DNA of 64,000 nucleotides from Devosia lacusdianchii (GCF_022429625.1 NZ_CP092483.1:4291241-4355240); one strand, 5' to 3'. Counted from the stretch's first letter, positions 9,804-17,155 are shown. Numbers and translations are program-made. The notes: generated by a model not told the origin, from the letters alone.

Positions 9804-9831
9804 CCAGGAAAAGCGTAAGCGGTCTTCCTGG
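9804..9831. repeat. REP-like hairpin between trpS and usp
   Basis: The 7-bp arms CCAGGAA (9804-9810) and TTCCTGG (9825-9831) enclose a loop rich in AAGCG. The segment resembles a degraded copy of a hairpin repeat widespread in rhizobial genomes, in which GCGCTTCC-type ends flank a GAAAA...GG core. A partial relative with the same core is seen at about 22108-22125. Confidence 0.4.
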
Positions 9832-9864
9832 CAACGCGACCAACAAGAACTTAGGAGCACGCGC

Positions 9865-10335
9865 ATGTACGCAACCGAATACAAGCGCAAATTCCTCGTC
9901 GTCATCGATGAAACGCCCGAATGCGAGCGGGCGCTCACCTTTGCCGCCTACCGCGTCAAGCGCACCGGCGGCACGGTGGTGCTGATGAGCGTCGTGCCCA
10001 AGCCCGAATTCATCGGCCTGGGCGTCGAGGATGTGTTGCGCGCCGAAGCGGTCGAAGAGGCCGAGCGCAATCTCGACGCACGGCTGGCCCGTCTGCGCGA
10101 CATCGGCGATGTGAAGGTGGAATCGGTCATTCGCGAAGGCGAGGCCGCCGAGGAGATCGAGCGCGTCATCGATCAGGACCGCGACATCGCCATCCTGGCG
10201 CTGGCCGCCTCCACATCCAATGAAGGCCCCGGCCCGCTGGTCATGCATTTCGCCAACCGCGCCAATGCTTTGCCGATCCCACTGACCATCGTCCCCGGAC
10301 GCATGAGCGACGACGAAATTATCGCGATCTGCTAG
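9865..10335 (+). CDS. Universal stress protein (UspA family)
   Basis: This is a 156-residue single-domain universal stress protein. The first strand FLVVIDETPECERALTFAA and the alternating strands and helices fit the Usp fold. The ATP-binding G-x2-G-x9-G-S/T pattern expected near the C-terminus is not intact; the region reads NEGPGPLVMHFANR. ATP binding is therefore uncertain. AGGAG lies just ahead of the ATG at 9865. In rhizobia a usp gene sits between trpS and nfu, as here. Confidence 0.88.
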   Translation: MYATEYKRKFLVVIDETPECERALTFAAYRVKRTGGTVVLMSVVPKPEFIGLGVEDVLRAEAVEEAERNLDARLARLRDIGDVKVESVIREGEAAEEIERVIDQDRDIAILALAASTSNEGPGPLVMHFANRANALPIPLTIVPGRMSDDEIIAIC

Positions 10336-10348
10336 CCGGCGCTCCGCG

Positions 10349-10409
10349 CAAAATCGCTCCAGCGGAGTGATTTTAGGCTAGCAGGCCACGAGAGCTATGC
10401 TCGAATGGC
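10349..10409. repeat. Terminator-bearing dispersed repeat, copy A
   Basis: A segment of about 61 bp begins with a terminator-like hairpin (10350-10360 with 10364-10374, ending in T4) and runs on into GGCC-rich sequence. It matches 15466-15526 over its whole length with few differences. It follows the usp stop codon by 13 bases and probably terminates usp transcription. Confidence 0.7.
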
Positions 10410-10433
10410 CCGGCCCCTCGGCATATCCGATCT

Positions 10434-10535
10434 GTACCTCTCCTCGACGGGGAGGCTAGGAGGGGGTGATGGGAGCTCCGACATTAGGGCCAGCCCACCC
10501 CACCCCACCCTTGATCCCTCCTGTCGACTGAGAGA
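10434..10535. repeat. Degraded relative of the paired REP element
   Basis: The sequence begins CCTCTCCTCGACGGGGAGG and runs into GGAGGGGGTGATGGG. C-rich sequence and GATCCCTCCTGTCGACTGAGA follow. This has the same architecture as one complete REP pair but with many changes. It lies in the otherwise empty gap between usp and the DUF3817 gene. Confidence 0.4.
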
Positions 10536-10557
10536 TCAGCGAAACGCCTAGACGTCC

Positions 10558-10845
10558 TCAGGCCCCCACCTGCTTCCTCTTCAACAAGCCATCATTGATG
10601 AACGTCCCAAACGGAAAGAACGCCGCCAGCGTGGTCCGTGCCCATTCCCAGCCGCTGAACCCCCGCCCCCAGAGGCAGATCACCATGGCCAGCAGGTAGA
10701 GGATGAAGGCCACGCCGTGGATCAGGCCCACCGGCGGCACCAGCTGCGGAAAGCCGAACCAGTATTTGGCCGGCATGGCGACGAGGAACAGCGCCAGGGT
10801 TGTAATGCCCTCGAGCAGCCCGATATATCTGAATGTGCGGATCAT
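10558..10845 (-). CDS. DUF3817 family membrane protein
   Basis: This 95-residue protein has three hydrophobic segments. The family signature RYIGLLEGITTLALFLVAMP is at the N-terminus and PFGTFINDGLLK at the C-terminus, which supports DUF3817. A conserved PVGLIHGVAFILYLLAM segment lies between them. Members are small inner-membrane proteins of unknown function. The gene is divergent from nfu, and the two start codons are 125 bases apart. Confidence 0.87.
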   Translation of the reverse strand: MIRTFRYIGLLEGITTLALFLVAMPAKYWFGFPQLVPPVGLIHGVAFILYLLAMVICLWGRGFSGWEWARTTLAAFFPFGTFINDGLLKRKQVGA

Positions 10846-10905
10846 GATATGATCCTAGCGCATGTCGGCCGCGCGCACCGATGAGACGAAGCGTCGCGAA
10901 AGCGC

Positions 10906-10933
10906 TTGCGCTCCCCGCGCAAAAGTCTATTTT
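10906..10933 (+). promoter_or_regulatory. Predicted sigma-70 promoter of nfu
   Basis: TTGCGC (10906-10911) and TATTTT (10928-10933) are separated by 16 bases. Transcription would begin near 10940, inside the Irr-like dyad. The -35 element TTGCGC resembles those predicted here for the tRNA-Ala and SRPBCC genes. Confidence 0.5.
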
Positions 10934-10946
10934 AGAAACGTTCTAA
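10931..10946. promoter_or_regulatory. Candidate Irr (iron control element) box
   Basis: TTTAGAA-ACG-TTCTAA is a near-perfect dyad that matches the iron control element bound by Irr in Rhizobiales. It overlaps the predicted -10 region and start site of nfu, 25 bases ahead of the start codon. Binding there would block transcription, which fits repression of an iron-sulfur scaffold under iron limitation. Confidence 0.65.
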
Positions 10947-10970
10947 TTACCTCCGTCCAGGAACCGTCCG

Positions 10971-11537
10971 ATGTTCATCCAGACCGAAGCCACGCCCAAT
11001 CCCGCGACCCTCAAGTTTCTGCCCGGGCGCGATGTGCTGGTTGGCGAGCCGCGCGATTTCCGCAGCGTCGAAGCCTCGGTCGCCTCGCCTCTGGCCCAGG
11101 GCCTGTTCGCCATTTCGGGCGTGACCGGCGTGTTCCTGGGTTCCGATTTCATCTCGGTAACCAAGGACGACACCAATTGGGCCCACATCAAGCCGGCCAT
11201 TCTCGGCGTCATCATGGACCACTTCCTGTCCGGCAAGCCTGTTATCGTCGAGGGCGGCGCTGACGTTGCCAATTTCGACGAGGTCGAAGAGTTCTTTGAA
11301 GCCGAAGACAGCGAAACCGTCGAAGTGATCAAGGAATTGCTGGCCACCCGCGTGCGCCCGGCCGTCGCCATGGATGGCGGCGACATCACCTTCAAGGGCT
11401 TCAAGGAGGGCACTGTCTTCCTGCACATGCAGGGCGCCTGTTCCGGTTGCCCATCCTCGACCGCCACGCTCAAGAGCGGCATCGAAAACCTGCTTCGCCA
11501 CTTCGTCCCCGGCGTCGAGTCGGTGCAGCAGGTCTAA
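10971..11537 (+). CDS. Nfu-type iron-sulfur cluster scaffold/carrier protein
   Basis: This 188-residue protein has an Nfu N-terminal domain (MFIQTEATPNPATLKFLPG) and a C-terminal NifU domain from about residue 105. The latter includes the cluster-binding CxxC in GACSGCPSS. Proteins of this type carry or transfer 4Fe-4S clusters to apoproteins. A good start and a candidate Irr box lie just upstream. In rhizobia this gene normally precedes tsaB, but here tsaB is 26.6 kb away. A hairpin follows the stop. Confidence 0.95.
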   Translation: MFIQTEATPNPATLKFLPGRDVLVGEPRDFRSVEASVASPLAQGLFAISGVTGVFLGSDFISVTKDDTNWAHIKPAILGVIMDHFLSGKPVIVEGGADVANFDEVEEFFEAEDSETVEVIKELLATRVRPAVAMDGGDITFKGFKEGTVFLHMQGACSGCPSSTATLKSGIENLLRHFVPGVESVQQV

Positions 11538-11562
11538 ACCAGCAAGTTTGGCAGCAAGCCAA

Positions 11563-11589
11563 GGGCCCGGTGTGTTGAGCGCCGGGCCC
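11563..11589. terminator. Hairpin between convergent nfu and acetamidase genes
   Basis: The 8-bp perfect arms GGGCCCGG (11563-11570) and CCGGGCCC (11582-11589) lie between two genes pointing at each other. It may serve both directions. There is no strong T tract. Confidence 0.5.
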
Positions 11590-11622
11590 ATTCCTTTGTA
11601 CGGTGCATCACACGCGGCAAGC

Positions 11623-12543
11623 CTAACGTGCGACAGGTCGCGGCAGCCAGCGCTTTTCGACCTTGCACACCATGGTATAGGCCGGATCGAACACATTGCC
11701 GACCTCGTAGCGCACCACCTGCCCCAGCAAATGGCTGGCCGCCACGGCGGACAGGCCATAATCGGCCATCAGCCAATCGAACATTTCGGTCGTGGCGTGC
11801 TGCAGGGCCTGGTCGAGCGGCCGCGCATTGCCGACAGTAAAGATCGTGTCTTCCGTCTCCCCGCGCGGCCAGCCGAGCTTTAGCCCTTTGCGCAGGCTGA
11901 GACGCAGTTCGACCTCCATCGCGGTCTCGACGCCCGTCCCGGCAATTTCACCGTCACCCTGGATGGCGTGGCAATCGCCCAGAAAGAACAGCGCCCCGGG
12001 CACCGAAACCGGGAAATAGGCCGTCGTGCCCGGCCCGAAGCCGCGATAGTCCATATTGCCGCCATTCTCGGCGCTGGTGGCGGTCGAAAAGGCCTGTCCC
12101 AGGCTGGGCGCCACACCGAAGCAGCCGATCATCGGCGCCAGCGGCAGCACCAGATGCTCCAGTCCGGCAACCGGCTCCTTGAGCCGCACCGTGCCGGCGG
12201 CGCCGTCGATAATCCAGTCCGCCCGATCGCGCGGCGGCAGGTCGCGTACCCGCTCCGGATCAACCACATTGGCGGCGAGGACGGCGCGGGTCCAGCCATT
12301 CTCCCGGATCGGCGTCATGCGGATGATTTCGACCGCCAGCGCGTCGCCCGGCTCGGCCCCGGTGACGAAAATCGGCCCGTTCATCGGATTGGGACCCGGC
12401 CAGCGCGCCACGCCATGCTTGTCATCGCCGCCGGCATCGATGGTTTCGGTGACGACGCTATCGCCATCGGCAACGGTCAGCGCCGGCGGAACAGTGCCCA
12501 GCACATTGTGCCAGGTGGTGGGGACCAACCGGTGCGTGGCCAT
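11623..12543 (-). CDS. Acetamidase/formamidase family protein
   Basis: This 306-residue protein belongs to the FmdA/AmdA family of zinc-dependent amidases that release ammonia from acetamide or formamide. Family features include EPGDALAVEIIRM, the segment FPVSVPGALFFLGDCHAIQGDGEIAG with its conserved Asp and His, and GVETAMEVELRL. The substrate cannot be told from sequence. It starts 12 bases after the corC stop on the same strand, so it may be read through from the corC-ybeY-phoH operon. It is not part of that block in other rhizobia that I know. Confidence 0.88.
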   Translation of the reverse strand: MATHRLVPTTWHNVLGTVPPALTVADGDSVVTETIDAGGDDKHGVARWPGPNPMNGPIFVTGAEPGDALAVEIIRMTPIRENGWTRAVLAANVVDPERVRDLPPRDRADWIIDGAAGTVRLKEPVAGLEHLVLPLAPMIGCFGVAPSLGQAFSTATSAENGGNMDYRGFGPGTTAYFPVSVPGALFFLGDCHAIQGDGEIAGTGVETAMEVELRLSLRKGLKLGWPRGETEDTIFTVGNARPLDQALQHATTEMFDWLMADYGLSAVAASHLLGQVVRYEVGNVFDPAYTMVCKVEKRWLPRPVAR

Positions 12544-12555
12544 GCGAGGATGCTC

Positions 12556-13584
12556 CTACTCGGCCGCGGCTTTCTGCTCGGCGCTGCGCTGATCGGTAAT
12601 GGCGAGCGGCTCGCGCCCGTCGTCGCGCTTGCGGCGGATGCGCAGCCGCTTGATGCGGCGGCTATCGGCAGCCAGCACTTCGAATTCGAAGCCGTCGAGC
12701 TTGTCGACCCGCTCGCCGCGCTTGGGCACATGGCCGGCCAGATCGAACACCAGGCCGCCGATCGTGTCGACATCCTCGGCATAGTCGCCGGGGTCGAAAT
12801 CGGGGCCGAGCATGGTGCGCACATCGCTGAGTTCGGCACGGGCATCGGCAATATAGGTATCGGCGCCCACCTTGCGGATCAGCGAAGCGGCCAGCTCGTC
12901 GTGTTCATCCTCGATCTCGCCGACCACCGCTTCGAGCGGGTCCTCGATGGTCACGAGGCCATCGGTGCCGCCATATTCGTCGACCACGATGGCCATGTGC
13001 ACGCGCGAGGCGCGCATCGATTGCAGCAGGTCGCCCACCGGCATGAAGGTCGGCACGAACATGGCCGTGCGCACCAGCTCGAACTTGGCGAGCTTCTGCT
13101 TCAGCACGGTCGAGACCAGTTTGACCGGCACGTCCTTTTCGGGGTCGTTGACCGGCTCGGTGATCTTGCTCAGCGCATCCTTGACGTGGACGAAGCCCAA
13201 AATGTTGTCGAGCCCGTCATCATAGACGGGCAGGCGCGAATGGCCGACCTGACGGAACTTGGCCAGAAGCGTGCCGAGATTGACGTCCATCTCGATGGCC
13301 TGGATGTCGCTGCGCTCGACCATGACGTCGGCGACCGACACATTGGAGAGCTTGAGCACGTTCTGCAGGATCGTGCGTTCGCTCTCGGAAAAATCGGCAG
13401 CTTCGGCGCTGCCCTGCTCGTCGAGCGCGACCTGCAGGTCGTCGCGGAGCGATACAGTGCGCAAGGCCAGCATGGCCTTGATGCGGTTCCAGATCGACGG
13501 CCCCCGTGCAGGCACGGAGGCGGGACTAGAGGGAGGCTCGGGATTGGTGGGCGCCGGATGGCCCAGACTGTCACTATCGTTCAT
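12556..13584 (-). CDS. CorC/HlyC family CBS-domain protein
   Basis: This is a 342-residue soluble protein with a pair of CBS domains (about residues 85-210) and a C-terminal CorC_HlyC transporter-associated domain. Visible signatures are VADVMVERSDIQAI, GHSRLPVYDDGLDNILGFVH and VVDEYGGTDGLVTIEDPLEAVVGEIEDE. It lacks the DUF21 membrane domain, like classic CorC. The family is linked to magnesium/cobalt efflux and envelope integrity. It follows ybeY on the - strand, the conserved miaB-phoH-ybeY-corC order. lnt, its usual next neighbour, is absent here and lies at 36-38 kb. Confidence 0.93.
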   Translation of the reverse strand: MNDSDSLGHPAPTNPEPPSSPASVPARGPSIWNRIKAMLALRTVSLRDDLQVALDEQGSAEAADFSESERTILQNVLKLSNVSVADVMVERSDIQAIEMDVNLGTLLAKFRQVGHSRLPVYDDGLDNILGFVHVKDALSKITEPVNDPEKDVPVKLVSTVLKQKLAKFELVRTAMFVPTFMPVGDLLQSMRASRVHMAIVVDEYGGTDGLVTIEDPLEAVVGEIEDEHDELAASLIRKVGADTYIADARAELSDVRTMLGPDFDPGDYAEDVDTIGGLVFDLAGHVPKRGERVDKLDGFEFEVLAADSRRIKRLRIRRKRDDGREPLAITDQRSAEQKAAAE

Positions 13585-13659
13585 GGTCTCTCGCCGCAGA
13601 GAAGGCGGCTTATCTATCCTCGAAACGGGAAAAACGCCCGGATGCTTGTCGTTCCGGCC

Positions 13660-14139
13660 CTAATCGGCATAGGGGTCATCGACCCCCAAGTCAGCCAATA
13701 TCTGGGTTTCGAGACCCTCCATTTGAAGAGCCTCCGCGTTATCGAGGTGATCATACCCTAAAATATGCAAAAATCCATGCACCACGAGATGGGTGAAATG
13801 ATCGTCGAAACTGGTGCCCTGGTCCGCCGCCTCGCGCTCCAGCGTTTCGCGCGCCAGGGTGATGTCGCCGAGAATGCCGACGACCGGGCCGAACGGCTCG
13901 ATCTGCGGGAAGCTCAGCACATTGGTGGAGCTGTCCTTGCCCCGCCATTGCCGGTTGAGCTCGTGCTGCTCCTCGTCATTGGTCAGCAGGATCGACAATT
14001 CCGCCGCGCCCTTGATCTTGGGCTTGGCGAATGCCAGCGCGGCCATAACGGCTTCTTCAGCACGACCCTCAAGGTTTTCGGGCCAGGCGTCGTCATTGAT
14101 GATGACGGCAATGTCGAGGGGGGGCGTCGGCTTGGGCAT
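13660..14139 (-). CDS. ybeY: Endoribonuclease YbeY (rRNA maturation factor)
   Basis: YbeY is a metal-dependent single-strand RNase that takes part in 16S rRNA 3'-end maturation and 70S quality control. The zinc motif H-x3-H-x5-H is present in HGFLHILGYDH near residue 128. The upstream SILLTNDEEQHELNRQWRGKD segment is also typical. The protein has 159 residues. It sits 130 bases after phoH, with a REP-like palindrome between them. Confidence 0.96.
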   Translation of the reverse strand: MPKPTPPLDIAVIINDDAWPENLEGRAEEAVMAALAFAKPKIKGAAELSILLTNDEEQHELNRQWRGKDSSTNVLSFPQIEPFGPVVGILGDITLARETLEREAADQGTSFDDHFTHLVVHGFLHILGYDHLDNAEALQMEGLETQILADLGVDDPYAD

Positions 14140-14157
14140 AGAGCTTTCAATATCCGC

Positions 14158-14262
14158 GATGTCATCCCGGCGCAGGCGGGGATCCGTGTCCGTGGCTTAC
14201 CGCAACACCAAGCGTGAGGCCAATTCTCCGAATGGATTCCGGCCTCCGCCGGAACGACATCG
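14158..14262. repeat. REP-like palindromic segment between ybeY and phoH
   Basis: GATGTCATCCCGGC at the left and the inverted GACATC-type end at the right (14255-14260) bracket a GC-rich stretch. An inner hairpin has CCGGC/GCCGG arms at 14240-14253. It belongs to the GTCATCCCGG class of dispersed alphaproteobacterial repeats, also seen at 56918-56944. Confidence 0.5.
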
Positions 14263-14269
14263 CGCAGAA

Positions 14270-15343
14270 TTAAGCCTTGGGCAGCGTGCCCAAGGTCCGC
14301 GCCAGGCCCTCGGTATCGCCGGCCTTTTCGGCGAGCTTCTTGGCCGTGTCGGCCTCGTAGGCGCGCACGATGCGGCCAACCAGGGCGTGGCGCACCACAT
14401 CCTTGTCGTTGAAGCGGGAAATATGCACGCCCTCGACGCCGTCGAGCAGATGCACCGCTTCCACGAGCCCCGATTTCTCGCCGCGCGGCAGGTCGACCTG
14501 GGTCGGATCGCCGGTCACGATCATCTTGGAGTTCTCGCCCAGGCGGGTCAGGAACATCTTCATCTGCATCGAGGTGGTGTTCTGCGCCTCGTCGAGAATG
14601 ACCACCGCATTGGCTAGCGTGCGGCCGCGCATGAAGGCCAGCGGCGCCACTTCGATGATGCCCGAAGTGATGCAGCGCTCGACATTCTCTGGCTTCATCA
14701 TGTCGTAAAGCGCGTCATAGAGCGGGCGCAGATAGGGATCGACCTTCTCCTTCATGTCGCCGGGCAGGAAGCCCAGGCGCTCGCCGGCTTCGACCGCCGG
14801 ACGGGAAAGGATAATGCGGTTGATATCGCCGCGTTCGAGCAGGCTCGCCGCATGCGCTACCGCCAGGTAGGTCTTGCCGGTACCGGCCGGACCGATGCCG
14901 AACACCAATTCGCTCCGCTCCATGGACCGCATATACGCGTCCTGCGCCGGGGTGCGGGCGACAATAGTGGATTTGCGCGTGGCGATCTGGGCCATGCGCA
15001 CCTTGCCCTTGCGCTCCAGCGTCGGCAGGGTGAGCTGGCTGTCCTCGGTCTCGATCATGCGGATGACGCCGTCCACATCGGAGATATCGACCGAGCGCCC
15101 CTCTTCGAGGCTGGCATAGAGCGATTCGAGCACGCGCCGTGCCTGGTCGACCGAAGAGGCCGCGCCTTTGAGCAGGACATGATTGCCGCGAGGGGTGGCC
15201 GAAACCTTGAGCCGCTGTTCGATCAGCGCCAGGTTCTGGTCAAAATCGCCATAAAGCTGGGCAGCGAGGCGGTTGTCTTCAAAAGCGAGTTCGAGTTGCG
15301 ATGCGAGTGCGTTGTCTGCGGTCGGTGACAAATGCCTGCTCAA
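14270..15343 (-). CDS. PhoH family ATPase (PhoH-like)
   Basis: This is a 357-residue PhoH-like P-loop ATPase, a family linked to RNA metabolism and often to ybeY. An N-terminal KH-like region (about residues 20-95) precedes Walker A GIGPAGTGKTYLAVA and Walker B VVILDEAQNTTSMQMK. GDPTQVDLP follows. I placed the start at the TTG at 15343 because GGGAG lies ten bases upstream and the residues before it look non-coding. A TTG at 15460 would add 39 residues. It is part of the miaB-phoH-ybeY-corC set, though here miaB is separated by five genes. Confidence 0.93.
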   Translation of the reverse strand: MSRHLSPTADNALASQLELAFEDNRLAAQLYGDFDQNLALIEQRLKVSATPRGNHVLLKGAASSVDQARRVLESLYASLEEGRSVDISDVDGVIRMIETEDSQLTLPTLERKGKVRMAQIATRKSTIVARTPAQDAYMRSMERSELVFGIGPAGTGKTYLAVAHAASLLERGDINRIILSRPAVEAGERLGFLPGDMKEKVDPYLRPLYDALYDMMKPENVERCITSGIIEVAPLAFMRGRTLANAVVILDEAQNTTSMQMKMFLTRLGENSKMIVTGDPTQVDLPRGEKSGLVEAVHLLDGVEGVHISRFNDKDVVRHALVGRIVRAYEADTAKKLAEKAGDTEGLARTLGTLPKA

Positions 15344-15465
15344 ACTGGTGTGGCTCCCGAAACGGGCGGCGCGGGCTTGCGCCGCGTGTGACAAGGTGAG
15401 GCTAGGCCGATTTGCCTCCGGTGTCTGTAGCAATATTGTGACGCTCCTCGCCGGCCGCAAGGCGG

Positions 15466-15526
15466 CAAAAACGCTCCAGTGGAGCGTTTTTAGGCGAGGA
15501 GGCCATGAGGGCTATGCCCGAATGGC
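15466..15526. repeat. Terminator-bearing dispersed repeat, copy B
   Basis: This is the second copy of the repeat at 10349-10409. It starts with a perfect 11-bp hairpin (15467-15477 with 15481-15491) that has A5 and T5 at its ends. It can therefore work as an intrinsic terminator in both directions. It lies between the end of the DUF1905 gene and the start of phoH. Confidence 0.75.
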
Positions 15527-15550
15527 GGCCATCCACAAGGCGGCCGGAGG

Positions 15551-15853
15551 CTATTTGGCCACTTTCCGAGGCGCCGGAGGCAGGCGCTCGAGCAGCACAA
15601 TGTCGACTGTGTCGCCGGCACTTTTGCCGAGTGCCTTGAGCAGGTCGCCCTTGATGGGCAGCTTGTGCCGCCCGTCTCCCAGCGGCATGAAGGCGCTCGT
15701 CATGGCCACGCCGTCCACCGTGGCTTCAATTTTCACCAGGCCCCGCGTGCCGAAGAAGCTGGCCGATTCCGGCCACACGAGGTAGGTCCAGCCGCCCTTG
15801 CTCGGGCTCTTCTCGATCGTGGCCGTGAAACTGACCGGCAATGGCGTCGTCAT
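15551..15853 (-). CDS. DUF1905 domain-containing protein
   Basis: This 100-residue protein fits DUF1905, a small beta-barrel family of unknown function. The sequence begins FTATIEKSPSKGGWTYLVWPE and goes on to GLVKIEATVDGVAMTSAFMPLGDGRHKLPIKG and a GDTVDIVL segment. The ATG at 15853 overlaps the stop of the DUF1761 gene by ATGA and has GGAGG upstream, so the pair is translationally coupled. Copy B of the terminator repeat follows. Confidence 0.85.
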   Translation of the reverse strand: MTTPLPVSFTATIEKSPSKGGWTYLVWPESASFFGTRGLVKIEATVDGVAMTSAFMPLGDGRHKLPIKGDLLKALGKSAGDTVDIVLLERLPPAPRKVAK

Positions 15854-16290
15854 GGCGAAACCTCCCGATTCGACAGCGCCGATGCTGTCCGTTCTTTGCC
15901 CACCACGAGGCAGATAGTCATGACCACCACCGTCATGAGCGCGTCGAAGACGTGAATGCCGTAAAGGGCGGGCGGATACTGTTCGTGGATCACCGATCCT
16001 GCAATGGCCATGGCCTGAAACCCAAACCACAGCACCAATGTCACGCGCAGCGACGGCCATAGGCCCACCGCATTCGTGCGCCGCAGCACATAGGCGAGGG
16101 CGAATGCCACGGCCAGGTTGCGCACCAGCTGCGCAATGGGTTGCCACGGCGCCATCGCGTCGCTCCCCGCTGCGGCGAGCCCGGAAAGCTCGCGCCAATA
16201 GGACCCCACCACCGCGCCATAGTAGACTGCGCTGCATATGAGCGCCGCCACGGCGGCGACAGCAATGCGAATAATCATCGACTTGTTCAT
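15850..16290 (-). CDS. DUF1761-like membrane protein
   Basis: This 146-residue protein has four predicted membrane segments, the first near residues 5-25 (IRIAVAAVAALICSAVYYGAVVG, a form typical of DUF1761). Function is unknown. I chose the ATG at 16290 because GGAGG stands five bases before it; upstream in-frame starts at 16314 and 16302 are less likely. It is the first gene of a two-gene unit with DUF1905. A dyad at 16304-16325 lies directly upstream and may be an operator. Confidence 0.75.
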   Translation of the reverse strand: MNKSMIIRIAVAAVAALICSAVYYGAVVGSYWRELSGLAAAGSDAMAPWQPIAQLVRNLAVAFALAYVLRRTNAVGLWPSLRVTLVLWFGFQAMAIAGSVIHEQYPPALYGIHVFDALMTVVVMTICLVVGKERTASALSNREVSP

Positions 16291-16303
16291 CTTAACCTCC
16301 ATC

Positions 16304-16325
16304 ACTGAAACCATGTCGCTTCAGT
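16304..16325. promoter_or_regulatory. Dyad upstream of DUF1761-DUF1905 pair
   Basis: ACTGAA (16304-16309) and TTCAGT (16320-16325) form a perfect inverted repeat with a 10-base spacer, 14 bases before the chosen start codon. This fits an operator or a leader hairpin. Confidence 0.4.
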
Positions 16326-16376
16326 TTTGGGGTTTTCGACAGCGTCACGAGAAAAAGCGGGGCGCGCGTCCCAAGA

Positions 16377-17081
16377 CTACGGCGCGCTCTTGCTCGCCTC
16401 ACGCGCCCGCAACTCGGCGAGGTAGTCCCGCAATAGCGCCGCGCGCCGTGGCCGAAAGCTGCTGCCTGTCGGCTCCAGCGCGATGATCCGCTCCAGCCGA
16501 AACATGCGGAATGCCTCGCGCAGGCAGCACCAGGCGAGGGCTGTCAGCGTTCTGTCGGTATAGACCACGGCCAGCGGCAGGATGGTGCGCTCAGTGACGG
16601 CATGGCCCTTGTCGGCATAGCTGATGGTCAGCGCCTCTTCCTGCCAGCAGGCCCGCCTCATGGCATCCATATGTGGCACGCGCGCATAGCGCGCGTCGGG
16701 GCGGTAGACCTGCGAAATGGCGTGGAACAGATACTGCTCGCGATCATCGGGCAAGGTCGCAGCCACCTTCGCCAGCACCGAAATCGCCGCTTCGGCCAGA
16801 TCAGGGTCGCCCATGTGCCGAACCTCGGCCAGTCCCAGCGCGATAGCTTCGATCTCGGTGCGGTCAAAAGTCTGCGGCGGCAGCGCATAGTCCTCCACCA
16901 GCCGATAGCCATAGCCGCGCTCGCCCTCGATACGGGCGCCAGCGGCGCGCAGGCTGTCGATGTCGCGATAGAGCGAGCGCAGCGACACCTCGGTTTCCGC
17001 CGCCAGCCGCGCGGCGGTGATCGGGGCCGGCATGACGCGCATGGCCTGCAGCAGGCGAAACAGTCGGTCGGGTCGGGCCAT
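16377..17081 (-). CDS. YafY/DeoR-type transcriptional regulator with WYL domain
   Basis: This 234-residue regulator has an N-terminal winged helix (ARPDRLFRLLQAMRVM...ITAARLAAETEVSLRSLYRDIDSLRAAGA) and a C-terminal ligand-binding WYL-type domain from about residue 140 that contains ALAWCCLREAFRMFRLERI. Such regulators often control a divergent neighbour. Here that is the VOC-family gene 74 bases away, with a dyad between them next to this start codon. The ligand is unknown. Confidence 0.9.
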   Translation of the reverse strand: MARPDRLFRLLQAMRVMPAPITAARLAAETEVSLRSLYRDIDSLRAAGARIEGERGYGYRLVEDYALPPQTFDRTEIEAIALGLAEVRHMGDPDLAEAAISVLAKVAATLPDDREQYLFHAISQVYRPDARYARVPHMDAMRRACWQEEALTISYADKGHAVTERTILPLAVVYTDRTLTALAWCCLREAFRMFRLERIIALEPTGSSFRPRRAALLRDYLAELRAREASKSAP

Positions 17082-17085
17082 TTAT

Positions 17086-17108
17086 CAACTGCCGGAAATT
17101 GTCAGTTG
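17086..17108. promoter_or_regulatory. Candidate operator between the WYL regulator and VOC gene
   Basis: CAACTG (17086-17091) and CAGTTG (17103-17108) form a perfect inverted repeat with an 11-base spacer, and the dyad extends one more pair inward (C and G at symmetric positions). It begins four bases from the regulator start codon and 48 bases from the VOC start, so it is well placed to control both. Confidence 0.5.
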
Positions 17109-17155
17109 GCGGCGTTTATACCGGTTGCATCAAGCCAAACCAACAGGAGCTTCCG

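Noticed and set aside
11968..13761. A 597-codon + strand frame across the amidase and corC genes
   Set aside because: It spans two well-supported - strand genes and their junction, so it is an artefact of high GC.
15344..15460. N-terminal extension of PhoH from TTG 15460
   Set aside because: It runs close to the terminator repeat and has no family-like sequence; the TTG at 15343 has a site and fits better.
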